Positions 46,116-53,959 of a stretch of DNA of 64,000 nucleotides are shown here, in pieces; position 1 is the stretch's first letter, and every line of letters starts with the position of its first letter. Position numbers and translations under genes: made by a program. The notes below the pieces were generated by a model, which was not told the DNA's origin, made no database searches, and was given only the letters and a program-made list of their open reading frames with translations. Source of the DNA: Blautia pseudococcoides (GTDB lineage: Bacteria; Bacillota; Clostridia; Lachnospirales; Lachnospiraceae); assembly GCF_001689125.2 (NCBI RefSeq), contig NZ_CP015405.2:2459001-2523000 (forward strand), in the 5' to 3' direction.

Positions 46116-47508
46116 ATCCCTCTTCCTCCAACAATGCAGCGATGACCCGGCTGCATCGGCTGCTCTGGCACCTTCCCATACCAGCCCCCACTCTCCGCTT
46201 TACCCCGGCAGCCGTAACTGCTCCCCGGCGGATAGCTTCCAATATCTCTGCTCTGGATATATCCTCGCATGGACATACAATGTCTCCGTAATCCGGGTCT
46301 TGTTTGACCAGAGATGCTCTGGACGCAAAGTCCATGCCGTGAACCCTCCGGATCGCCCTTCGCTTAGGATCAAACGCCCGGTTCGGCTCCGCATCTAAAT
46401 ATGCTGCCAGGCACCGGGCAAGATATTTCCCCAACTCATTGGCACATGTCAGTCCCGGCGTCTTAATTCCGATCAGGCTGTAAAAACCGGCAGCAGGATT
46501 TTCAATAACAAAACTTCCAATACTTTTCCCGTCCGAAACAAATCCCCCCTCTTGTTTCTTCACCTGATATGGGTTCGGACGGACCGCGCCGAAAGCGCGG
46601 ATCACCTGGTTCAGATCCACCTTTGGCAGCACGCAGGCCGCACTGTGGCGCAGACGTTCTATGCTGCCAGAGGCCACCGCAAAATACGCTCCGTCAAAGG
46701 CCCGCTTAGAAGAGCCAAGCAGCAGGTTTCCCTCCACAGTGGGCACTGCGGTGATGCCTTTCCCTTTTTCTTCAGATTCATGGAAAATGATATATTTTGG
46801 AACATCTGCCTCCCTGTCCAACACCAGAAAGTCTGTCCCGTCAAGAAATAACCGAACGGATGGCAAAAACAGCATTTCCTGTATCTTATCTGCCAAAATC
46901 CCTGCACAGTTCAGGACCGCCCTGCATGCGATCCCTTCTCTGTCCGTTTCAATGAGATATCCCTTCTCTCTTTTTTGGATTCCCAGCACTTTTGTATTCA
47001 ACAGGATATCACATCCATTCTGTACCGCATTTTCATAAGCTGCAATCCCCAGCTGCCAGGGATTCACCGTCCCGGTGGTGGGGGCATAGAGTGCCGCCGT
47101 CACATGGGGAGCCAGATGTGGCTCCATTTTACAAGCTTCCTTTCCTGAAAGCAGTTTAAGTCCCGGTACCTGGTTTTTCTGGCCATTGCTGTATTTTTTC
47201 TGTAACACTTTTTCAGCCCGCGGCCCAAAGGCAGCCATCAAAGATCCTCTTCGCAGAAACGGCACTTCCAGTTCCTCACACAAGACATCAAACGCTCCAT
47301 TGCCCCGAACCGTCATGGCCGCTTTCAAGCTTCCCGGCGGATTATCATAACCGGCATAAACCACAGCGCTGTTTGCTCTGGTGACACCTGTGCAGATATC
47401 CTCTTTTTCCTCGATCAGTATTGTCCGTATCTTCCATCGCATCAGTTCACGCGCTGCCATACATCCCAGGATGCCGCCGCCTATCACGACTGTGTCAACC
47501 GTTCTCAT
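46102..47508 (-). CDS. GlpA-like FAD-dependent dehydrogenase with C-terminal BFD-type [2Fe-2S] domain
   Basis: A 468-residue flavoprotein. FAD motif V-I-G-G-G-I-L-G near residue 8, a DAO-type catalytic domain to about 350, and a C-terminal BFD-like domain with C-P-C ... C-Q-S-S-R-C ligands. Relatives oxidise glycerol-3-phosphate or 2-hydroxyacids. The moeA gene directly upstream (17-bp gap) and absence of glycerol genes make another substrate possible. ATG 47508 fits GGAGG with 8-nt spacing. Confidence 0.82.
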   Translation of the reverse strand: MRTVDTVVIGGGILGCMAARELMRWKIRTILIEEKEDICTGVTRANSAVVYAGYDNPPGSLKAAMTVRGNGAFDVLCEELEVPFLRRGSLMAAFGPRAEKVLQKKYSNGQKNQVPGLKLLSGKEACKMEPHLAPHVTAALYAPTTGTVNPWQLGIAAYENAVQNGCDILLNTKVLGIQKREKGYLIETDREGIACRAVLNCAGILADKIQEMLFLPSVRLFLDGTDFLVLDREADVPKYIIFHESEEKGKGITAVPTVEGNLLLGSSKRAFDGAYFAVASGSIERLRHSAACVLPKVDLNQVIRAFGAVRPNPYQVKKQEGGFVSDGKSIGSFVIENPAAGFYSLIGIKTPGLTCANELGKYLARCLAAYLDAEPNRAFDPKRRAIRRVHGMDFASRASLVKQDPDYGDIVCPCEDISRAEILEAIRRGAVTAAGVKRRVGAGMGRCQSSRCSRVIAALLEEEGYGAL

Positions 47509-47525
47509 ACCAGGCACCTCCAATC

Positions 47526-48752
47526 TCAAACACGCTCTAATACCACGGTCACTTGTACCTCGGCGCCTTTTGCTACCCCTTCACAGTCTCTGTCGATACA
47601 GAAATAACCATCCGTTCCCGCCAGCGTTGTGATCAGGCCCGACTTTCCGCGGATAGGGAATGCAAACAGTTCTCCGTCTCTCTTTTCAAGACGGACACAG
47701 TGGTACTGCGCCCTGCCATGATTTGCACTGACATTCTCCGATATCCTTGCCGTGACCGTATAGCTGCTCATATCCCGGCAGGACAGTCTTCCAAGCAGCG
47801 AAAGGACAAAAAGTTTTGTGACAAAATAGGCAGCCACAGGATGCCCCGGCAGACCTACAAGGGGTTTGTTCCCCGCCTTTCCCAAAATGGTAGGTTTTCC
47901 GGGCTTGATGGCAATACCATGCAGCAGCAGTGTTCCCATGGATTGGATGATCCTGCAGGAGGCATCCTTGATCCCCACACTGCTTCCTCCTGAGAGCAGT
48001 ACGGCATCGCATTTCGAGACCGCTTCCTCCATCACGGCGGCAAGCCGTTTCTCATCATCTTTGACTATGCCGTAGTTTTTCACCTCTGCCCCAAAAAAAG
48101 TGAGCATGGCTTCCAGCATTGGACCATTTACATCCCTGATCTGTCCGGCTTTTGGACTGTTCTCAGGCGGGACCAGTTCATCCCCGGTGGATATCACCCC
48201 CACCACCAGCTTTTTCCTGACAGGTACCCGGACACAGCCCACAGCGGCCAGTGCTCCTATATCCTGGGCCCCAAGAACCCGTCCTTTCCTCAGAACCACT
48301 TTTCCCGGTTCCACATCATCTCCCCTGAAGATCATATTCTCTCCCGGTGCGGCTGGCTTTGTAATCCCCATAGTACCGTCACTGTAATCCTCCGTATATT
48401 CAACCATGACCACACAGTCTGCACCTTTCGGTACAGCACCGCCTGTGGGAACTGCACAGCAGGTTTCCGGCTGCAGTTCAAATTCTGCCCCTTCCCCCAT
48501 CAGCACCTCCCCTGCAAGAGGCAGGATGGCGGGAATGGCATCAGAGCAGCCAAAAGTGTCCCTGGCACGGATCGCAAATCCATCCACAGTGGACCGGTTA
48601 AAATCCGGAACATATTCCTTTGCCAAAATATCTTCCCCCAGTACCCTGCCTATGGCAGACAGAAGCGGTACCGTTTCCATACTCTCTTTCAGAGGAACGA
48701 ACTCCTGCTCTATGAGCTCCAGGACCTCCTCCGGCGTTTTTACTTGCAGCAT
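47526..48752 (-). CDS. moeA: Molybdopterin molybdotransferase MoeA
   Basis: A 408-residue stand-alone MoeA for ligating molybdate or tungstate to adenylylated pterin. S-T-V-D-G-F-A-I, S-T-G-D-E-L-V-P-P, L-S-G-G-S-S-V-G and G-L-P-G-H-P-V-A are intact. It is the second moeA of the island and divergent from tupA. Paired MoeA proteins occur in organisms that handle both Mo and W; which metal each serves is inferred only. GGGAGG precedes ATG. Confidence 0.93.
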   Translation of the reverse strand: MLQVKTPEEVLELIEQEFVPLKESMETVPLLSAIGRVLGEDILAKEYVPDFNRSTVDGFAIRARDTFGCSDAIPAILPLAGEVLMGEGAEFELQPETCCAVPTGGAVPKGADCVVMVEYTEDYSDGTMGITKPAAPGENMIFRGDDVEPGKVVLRKGRVLGAQDIGALAAVGCVRVPVRKKLVVGVISTGDELVPPENSPKAGQIRDVNGPMLEAMLTFFGAEVKNYGIVKDDEKRLAAVMEEAVSKCDAVLLSGGSSVGIKDASCRIIQSMGTLLLHGIAIKPGKPTILGKAGNKPLVGLPGHPVAAYFVTKLFVLSLLGRLSCRDMSSYTVTARISENVSANHGRAQYHCVRLEKRDGELFAFPIRGKSGLITTLAGTDGYFCIDRDCEGVAKGAEVQVTVVLERV

Positions 48753-48860
48753 ACTATTTACCTCCCATTAAAATCCACAGTTTTTATGGAACTGAAATCT
48801 ATGATATCACACAACCCGCTTTTTTGAACAAATATTTTTCAAGACTTTGAAAATATCTAT

Positions 48861-48884
48861 AACCGTTCAGACATCTGAACGGTT
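48861..48884. promoter_or_regulatory. Perfect 24-bp operator palindrome between moeA and tupA
   Basis: Arms AACCGTTCAGA and TCTGAACGGTT are separated by CA. It lies upstream of the -35 of tupA and in the moeA upstream region. The 12-mer AACCGTTCAGAC recurs in the lyase-AOR promoter at 38814. Confidence 0.7.
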
Positions 48885-48930
48885 ACTAATATCAATCAAG
48901 CATAATATACAATACGAAATGATAAAACTA

Positions 48931-48959
48931 TTGAAATTGTATAAAGCCTATGCTATAAT
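48931..48959 (+). promoter_or_regulatory. Promoter of tupABC
   Basis: TTGAAA (48931-48936) and a consensus TATAAT (48954-48959) with 17-bp spacing. The start near 48966 leaves a leader of about 170 nt. Confidence 0.75.
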
Positions 48960-48965
48960 CATTTT

Positions 48966-49137
48966 CAAAAGATGACTGCCTGTACGAATCAAAAGTCAGA
49001 ATCACAGCAGTTCTATATTATTTTTGTAAAGCGGTGGACGAGCCTCTTTCCAAAGCCAAGAAATTTGCACGATATTTATGCTCTTTTGGTATTGGAACGG
49101 CTGGTCATTTTTTATTACACATTTTTGGAGGAAGATC
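48966..49137 (+). other. Long tupA leader, about 170 nt
   Basis: Contains a GC-richer central part (AAAGCGGTGGACGAGCCTC ... CCAAAGCC, about 49027-49063) in AT-rich flanks, then GGAGG before the start codon. I could not match it to the known Moco/Tuco RNA motif, but its length allows a regulatory RNA. Confidence 0.35.
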
Positions 49138-50166
49138 ATGAAAAAAAACATCGCATTACTACTAACTCTGGCTTTGAGCTTCACTATGCTGACAGGCTGT
49201 TCCGGCGGGGATCATAGCAAGCCAAAGGCTGACGCGGCCGCCGCAGAAACGGAAACAAAGGACGACACAGACGCAGCAACACAATCTGCTCCCGACACTG
49301 TCATCCTGAAAGAAACTGACGAGAGCATGATCAATACCTATACGCTTATCGCAGTAAATCCGGATGCACCATTTGCTGACGCCGACGGAAATGCTGTTTC
49401 TGATGTTGCCATCAACACAGAAGGCGCCGATGCTCTGATTGACTGGTTTCTGACACAGGAAGCCCTGGATCTGGCTGCTGACTATGGCGTTGCTAAATAC
49501 AATGACCATTTATTTTATGTGAAGGACGATGCCCCAGCCTACTCTGGGGAGATCACCCCCGCAGCGGAAGAAAACAAAATCATCCGTCTCTCCACGACTA
49601 CTTCTGTGAACGATTCCGGTCTGCTTGGATATATGCTCCCAACTTTTGAAGAAAAGTATGGATATACGGTTGAAATACAGTCTGCAGGCACGGGAAAGGC
49701 GATTGCCGCCGCACAGTACGGCAATGCTGACCTCATCCTCGTCCATGCAAAATCACAGGAGGAGGTATTTGTAGCTGACGGTTACGCACGTACGGTTGAC
49801 GGCTTTGCATCCGAACGTCTTTCATTCCTCTACAATTACTTTGTGCTCTGCGGCCCATCGGCTGACCCCGCAGGAACTGCTTCCTGTGAAAATGTCTTAG
49901 ATGCCTTTGCCGCCATTGCTGAGACAAAAAGCGTCTTTATCTCCCGCGGTGACGGTTCCGGAACCCATACAAAAGAATTGTCCCTATGGCCAAAAGACCT
50001 GGGGATCACGGATCAGCCGGATTCCTTTGCCTCTTATACAGACTGGTATACATCAGCGAATGCCGGCATGGGAGCATGTCTGGTCATGGCCGAAGAGATG
50101 GGCGGTTATATCCTGACAGATAAAGCCACCTTCCTGGTATTTGTTCAAAACAACGGCGAAATGTAA
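49138..50166 (+). CDS. Tungstate ABC transporter substrate-binding lipoprotein, TupA-like, apparently circularly permuted
   Basis: A 342-residue lipoprotein (signal 1-20, lipobox L-T-G-C). Residues about 149-336 match the N-terminal and middle part of TupA: L-S-T-T-T-S-V-N-D-S-G-L-L-G-Y, S-A-G-T-G-K-A-I, A-D-L-I-L-V-H-A-K, S-R-G-D-G-S-G-T-H, and T-D-K-A-T-F-L near the end. The part that normally follows (I-L-x-E, N-T-Y-x-L-I-A-V-N-P, A-x-x-x-I-D-W, Y-G-x-x-K-Y, L-F) is instead at residues 55-128. The protein stops where that part should begin. GGAGG precedes ATG 49138. Confidence 0.85.
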   Translation: MKKNIALLLTLALSFTMLTGCSGGDHSKPKADAAAAETETKDDTDAATQSAPDTVILKETDESMINTYTLIAVNPDAPFADADGNAVSDVAINTEGADALIDWFLTQEALDLAADYGVAKYNDHLFYVKDDAPAYSGEITPAAEENKIIRLSTTTSVNDSGLLGYMLPTFEEKYGYTVEIQSAGTGKAIAAAQYGNADLILVHAKSQEEVFVADGYARTVDGFASERLSFLYNYFVLCGPSADPAGTASCENVLDAFAAIAETKSVFISRGDGSGTHTKELSLWPKDLGITDQPDSFASYTDWYTSANAGMGACLVMAEEMGGYILTDKATFLVFVQNNGEM

Positions 50167-50182
50167 GGCATTACTCTGCAGT

Positions 50183-50219
50183 GACATACGCATGGAAGAA
50201 ATTCTTCCATGTGTATGTC
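50183..50219 (+). other. Strong hairpin between tupA and tupB
   Basis: GACATACGCATGGAA and TTCCATGTGTATGTC pair around a 7-nt loop with no T-run. It could protect the tupA message or reduce read-through, giving more binding protein than permease. Confidence 0.6.
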
Positions 50220-50299
50220 CTTAACACGGCAGGAAGCACCCTCTGCGGACTTTTTACCGGGATGCATTAAAATCAAAAAACGGAGGAAAAGGCAGAAAA

Positions 50300-50986
50300 A
50301 TGCAGTCTGCATTTGAAAAAGCAATACACTTAATTATGACCGGAGATGCGGAGCTGTGCAATATCCTCTTCGTAACAGCAAGAATGAGTCTCACCAGTTC
50401 TATCATTGCCCTCCTGATCGGAGTTCCGTTTGGAATCTGGCTTGGAGCCTGCCACTTCCGGGGAAAAGGCCTTATACTCATAATGAATCGCACACTCATG
50501 GGCATGCCGCCTGTGGTCTGCGGTCTTTTGTTTTATATCCTATTCTCCGGCGTTGGCCCCCTTCGCCGCGGAAAGCTCCTGTTCACTGTAAACATTATGA
50601 TCCTGGCACAGGTGGTTCTGATTACCCCCATCGTGATTGGAAACATGGAAACTTACGTCTCCGGAATCGCCCCCGCCATACAGGAAACCACCAGAGGTCT
50701 GGGGCTTACCAGAATCAAAACCCTTTTGCTGCTGGCCAATGAATGTATCTATCAGATTTTTTTTGTCTATATGCTGTCCTTCGCCAGAGCAATCTCAGAA
50801 GTGGGGGCTGTTTCCATGGTGGGCGGCGCCATTGCCTGGAAGACGAATGTAATGACCACGGCTATCATGCAATATACCAACCGCGGCAATTTCTCTCTCG
50901 GCATCGCACTGGGCATGATCCTGCTTACCATTTCCCTGCTTGTAAATACCGCGATCACTTTACTGCAAAGGAGGTTAAGCAAATGA
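50300..50986 (+). CDS. tupB: Tungstate ABC transporter permease
   Basis: A 228-residue inner-membrane permease with five to six helices and the ABC coupling loop E-x-x-R-x-L-G-x (E-T-T-R-G-L-G-L-T-R). The sequence M-G-M-P-P-V-V-C-G-L and A-I-S-E-V-G-A-V-S-M-V-G-G are typical of TupB/ModB-like permeases. GGAGG lies upstream; the stop overlaps the tupC start. Confidence 0.9.
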   Translation: MQSAFEKAIHLIMTGDAELCNILFVTARMSLTSSIIALLIGVPFGIWLGACHFRGKGLILIMNRTLMGMPPVVCGLLFYILFSGVGPLRRGKLLFTVNIMILAQVVLITPIVIGNMETYVSGIAPAIQETTRGLGLTRIKTLLLLANECIYQIFFVYMLSFARAISEVGAVSMVGGAIAWKTNVMTTAIMQYTNRGNFSLGIALGMILLTISLLVNTAITLLQRRLSK

Positions 50987-51639
50987 AGATTTCTGCCTTT
51001 TCCAAGACCTATCACGGCGTAACTGTCCTGGATGTTCCCGAACTAGAACTGCATCCCGGAAAAATCTACAGCATTATCGGCTCCAACGGCAGCGGAAAAT
51101 CCACGTACGCAAAAATTCTGGCAAAAGTCCTCCCCGCAGACCAAAAAGGTCCTCAGCTTGACGCCGGCATCACCGTTGGCTACATCCCCCAGAAGAACTA
51201 CGCCTTTCGGATGAGCACAAAAGCCAATATCCTCCTGGGCGGTTCTGACAGCGCAAAAGCAGAACGCTTAATGGAGGTTCTTCAATTGGACAGTCTTGCA
51301 TCCCAGCGTGCAGACCGGCTTTCCGGGGGAGAGACGTCCCGCATGGCACTGGCACGGCTGATGATGAAACACTTTGACCTGGTGATCCTGGATGAACCCA
51401 CCGCCGCCATGGATGTGGAAACCACTTTTTTATCGGAAAATCTCATTTGGGAGTATGCCAAGAAAAGCGGCTGTGTGCTGCTCCTCATAACCCACAGCCT
51501 TCAGCAGGCCAAAAGAATCGCCGATGAAATCCTGTTTTTCCACAAAGGACAACTTTTTGAATCCGGGCCGAAAGAAAGGCTGCTCTTTGCTCCCACCCGC
51601 CCGGAAACCAGACAATTTCTGGAATTTTATGGTATTTAA
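50983..51639 (+). CDS. tupC: Tungstate ABC transporter ATP-binding protein
   Basis: A 218-residue ATPase. Walker A G-S-N-G-S-G-K-S-T, Q-loop P-Q-K-N, signature L-S-G-G-E, Walker B L-V-I-L-D-E-P and H-switch L-I-T-H-S are all present. ATG 50983 overlaps the tupB stop (ATGA) and has AAAGGAGG upstream. It completes the tungstate importer that would feed the AOR protein. Confidence 0.92.
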   Translation: MKISAFSKTYHGVTVLDVPELELHPGKIYSIIGSNGSGKSTYAKILAKVLPADQKGPQLDAGITVGYIPQKNYAFRMSTKANILLGGSDSAKAERLMEVLQLDSLASQRADRLSGGETSRMALARLMMKHFDLVILDEPTAAMDVETTFLSENLIWEYAKKSGCVLLLITHSLQQAKRIADEILFFHKGQLFESGPKERLLFAPTRPETRQFLEFYGI

Positions 51640-51678
51640 CACTACTTATAATCTCTCACCTATTAAGGAGGAAGTCAT

Positions 51679-52203
51679 ATGAGCTTATTAGAAATCCTGC
51701 AGAACAGACATAGCGTAAGAAAATACACGAAAGAACCAATCCCGGAAGAGACTTTGATGACCGTTTTACAGGCCGGTCTCCTTTCCGCATCCAGCCGTTC
51801 TATCCGCCCATGGGAAATTATCGTGGTAAAAGAGAGAGCCGTCCTGGAAAAATTATCCGACTGCCGTGTGGGTTCAGCCAAAATGCTGGCCGGCGCCCAG
51901 GCAGCAATCGTAGTGGTGGCTGACAGCACCGCCTCTGATGTCTGGATTGAAGACTGTTCCATCGTAATGTCCAATATGCACCTGATGGCTGACAGCCTGG
52001 GTCTTGGAAGCTGCTGGATCCAGGGAAGGCTTAGGGTGACGCCAAATGGAGAGACCACGGAGGATTATTTGAGAAAATTCCTGGGGTATCCAAAAACGTA
52101 TGTTTTAGAGGCGGTTCTTTCACTGGGTATGCCGCAGAATCATCCGGCGAAACAAGAATTGTCAGCACTTCCTTTGGATAAAATACATTGGGAGAAATTT
52201 TAA
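51679..52203 (+). CDS. Nitroreductase-family flavoprotein
   Basis: A 174-residue FMN-dependent oxidoreductase. R-H-S-V-R-K-Y at the start, A-S-S-R-S-I-R-P-W near residue 38, and G-L-G-S-C-W-I-Q-G are family signatures. It follows tupC by 39 bp behind AAGGAGG, so it is probably the last gene of the tup operon. The natural substrate is unknown. Confidence 0.9.
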   Translation: MSLLEILQNRHSVRKYTKEPIPEETLMTVLQAGLLSASSRSIRPWEIIVVKERAVLEKLSDCRVGSAKMLAGAQAAIVVVADSTASDVWIEDCSIVMSNMHLMADSLGLGSCWIQGRLRVTPNGETTEDYLRKFLGYPKTYVLEAVLSLGMPQNHPAKQELSALPLDKIHWEKF

Positions 52204-52209
52204 AAGTAC

Positions 52210-52239
52210 ACCGGGGCATGACTGATGTCACGCCCCGGT
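52210..52239. terminator. Terminator between convergent nitroreductase and mttB-like genes
   Basis: Stem ACCGGGGC ... GCCCCGGT with an inner TGAC-TGAT-GTCA extension, followed by a T-rich tail on the plus strand. Confidence 0.8.
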
Positions 52240-52290
52240 TCTGTCTCATTCTATTATAGCTGCTCTCTTCTGCTGCATCTCGCTTCTTTC

Positions 52291-53709
52291 TCACACCTTT
52301 GCAATATCTTTCTCTTTCATTCCCAGTTTTCTCATGATTGCGTCCAGTGCATCCCTTTTTTCCTGTGACAAAGTGGGATATTCATATTCCTCTAAAACCT
52401 TTTCAATTCTTTTCTGCGCAGAGGCATACAATTCTTCATTAGGATTACCTCGCCCGTTATCATGAACGGAAACCGTACTAAACCATGGATCCATTCTGCA
52501 CCGTTCAAAGGTATGTTCGACCGTAATAAAGTTGCTGCCTTCCTCCGCAACCTCCTGAATCGCATCAAAAGCCAGAGCATCGTCATCATCCGGAAGGTCA
52601 CTGAAATAGTAACGCATACGGTCAATGGTCTCAATATCCATAATAAATTTCTCGTAACTTACCGTATTAAAGGAATGCAGTGATCCTGTCGCATGCATGA
52701 CCAGATTGGCCTTTTCCGAAAACGATTCAAACAGACTCATGGCGCTTTCCACTCCGGCCTGAGCAGTCAGACCATTTGCATTGGACATTCCTCCGCCGCT
52801 TCTACATGCAAGGCCATATTTCTTGGACAACAACGCCCCATAACGTGCCTCCTTCAGGAAACCAGGGCAGGCATTGGATACATTCATATTTTTCATATCG
52901 CTGACAGTGGCGGCGAACCCGTAGACAATAGGCGTACCCGGATGAACCAACTGCGCATAGACATTCGTGGCTAAAATCTCAGCATTGGCAAGGGAGGTAT
53001 TGCCGGCAAGTGAGATGGGACCGGTACCGCCTGCCATAGGTCCAGGCGCAATTACCAGCGGCTGGCCGTTTTTGGCACAAACGTTTATGGTGTCAAGAGT
53101 GCCTTTTGTGATTCCCAGCGGACTTAACGTGGAAATCAAGTTAAAGCAGCATGGAATCTTTTCAATGTCACCCCCAAACACGATCCGCAGCATTTCCATA
53201 ATATGTTCCGCCTGCTCACCGCCTCCGCACACGGAAAAAAGCGCTTTATCGGAACGGCAGAGTGTAGTATAAACCATTGCTTCTACAGAAATATCGGCAT
53301 CAATGTCCGATGGCTGGGCAAGAATACCGCCGTTGATTGAAAATGCGTCACTGGACTGCACGATCATGGCAAGTTTCAGAAAGTCATCAAAAGTCGCTGT
53401 TCTGACCTTGCCGTCTGCTTCACAAATACTCGGGCTTCCATACCCCGGAGTGATATACAGGTCCTCTGTATTCATTTTCACATTGTAGGTACTGTTTCTT
53501 GCATATACGGTAAAATCTTTCACCGCAGTATCCAACGCATGCATCACCTGCTCCTCGGTAAAATAAGCACGATTTTCTTCCACCCGTATGCCGCCTTTAC
53601 GAAGGATCTCCAAAGCCTCCTCGGAAAGAAAAGCCATACCTACTTCCTCCAGGATACGAAGCGTATTCTGGTGAATCCGTTCCACGATCTGCTCATCACG
53701 TTTTGTCAT
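52291..53709 (-). CDS. MttB-superfamily methyltransferase (non-pyrrolysine)
   Basis: A 472-residue TIM-barrel protein of the trimethylamine methyltransferase superfamily. Members lacking pyrrolysine demethylate quaternary amines such as glycine betaine, carnitine or proline betaine, passing methyl to a corrinoid protein. N-terminal R-I-H-Q-N-T-L-R-I-L-E-E-V-G, G-Y-G-S-P and H-P-G-T-P-I-V-Y-G fit the family. The frame is uninterrupted, so there is no amber-encoded pyrrolysine. No corrinoid protein or MtgA-type partner is in the window. AAAGGAG precedes ATG. Confidence 0.88.
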   Translation of the reverse strand: MTKRDEQIVERIHQNTLRILEEVGMAFLSEEALEILRKGGIRVEENRAYFTEEQVMHALDTAVKDFTVYARNSTYNVKMNTEDLYITPGYGSPSICEADGKVRTATFDDFLKLAMIVQSSDAFSINGGILAQPSDIDADISVEAMVYTTLCRSDKALFSVCGGGEQAEHIMEMLRIVFGGDIEKIPCCFNLISTLSPLGITKGTLDTINVCAKNGQPLVIAPGPMAGGTGPISLAGNTSLANAEILATNVYAQLVHPGTPIVYGFAATVSDMKNMNVSNACPGFLKEARYGALLSKKYGLACRSGGGMSNANGLTAQAGVESAMSLFESFSEKANLVMHATGSLHSFNTVSYEKFIMDIETIDRMRYYFSDLPDDDDALAFDAIQEVAEEGSNFITVEHTFERCRMDPWFSTVSVHDNGRGNPNEELYASAQKRIEKVLEEYEYPTLSQEKRDALDAIMRKLGMKEKDIAKV

Positions 53710-53843
53710 AAATTTCTCCTTTTCTGCTGTGCACTTTTTTTCACAACAAATTATATGTTAACAGTTACATGTGAAACAAAAGAATATTCCCCGCAGCCAT
53801 AAAATAACTGCGGTTAAATTGGAATCTAAAAGTAATCATTTAT

Positions 53844-53857
53844 GTAATCGCGATTAC
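53844..53857 (-). promoter_or_regulatory. Palindromic operator upstream of mttB-like gene
   Basis: GTAATCGCGATTAC, a perfect palindrome followed by CTTTA. The same pattern (GTAATC-TT-GATTAC then CTTTA) lies at the tetR promoter at 54651. Confidence 0.7.
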
Positions 53858-53875
53858 CTTTAAGGTTTAAAGCAT

Positions 53876-53898
53876 AGCTGATACCTTGCGTATCAGCT
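53876..53898 (-). terminator. Inverted repeat after the tetR gene
   Basis: AGCTGATAC and GTATCAGCT (9 bp, perfect) around a 5-nt loop, between the tetR stop and the mttB-like gene. The weak T-tract leaves terminator versus operator undecided. Confidence 0.45.
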
Positions 53899-53959
53899 CT
53901 ACTTTGTGTATCTCATTTATAATACAATCGTCAAACCAGGGTTTTTCATGTAAATCTCC

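Noticed and set aside
45237..47508. Anaerobic glycerol-3-phosphate dehydrogenase operon
   Set aside because: Only two of the usual genes are present, one is short, and no glycerol genes are near.
29688..52203. Island as a mobile element
   Set aside because: I found no integrase, transposase, tRNA edge or long direct repeats at its borders.
52291..53709. Pyrrolysine in the MttB-like protein
   Set aside because: The frame has no internal TAG; it is a non-pyrrolysine member.
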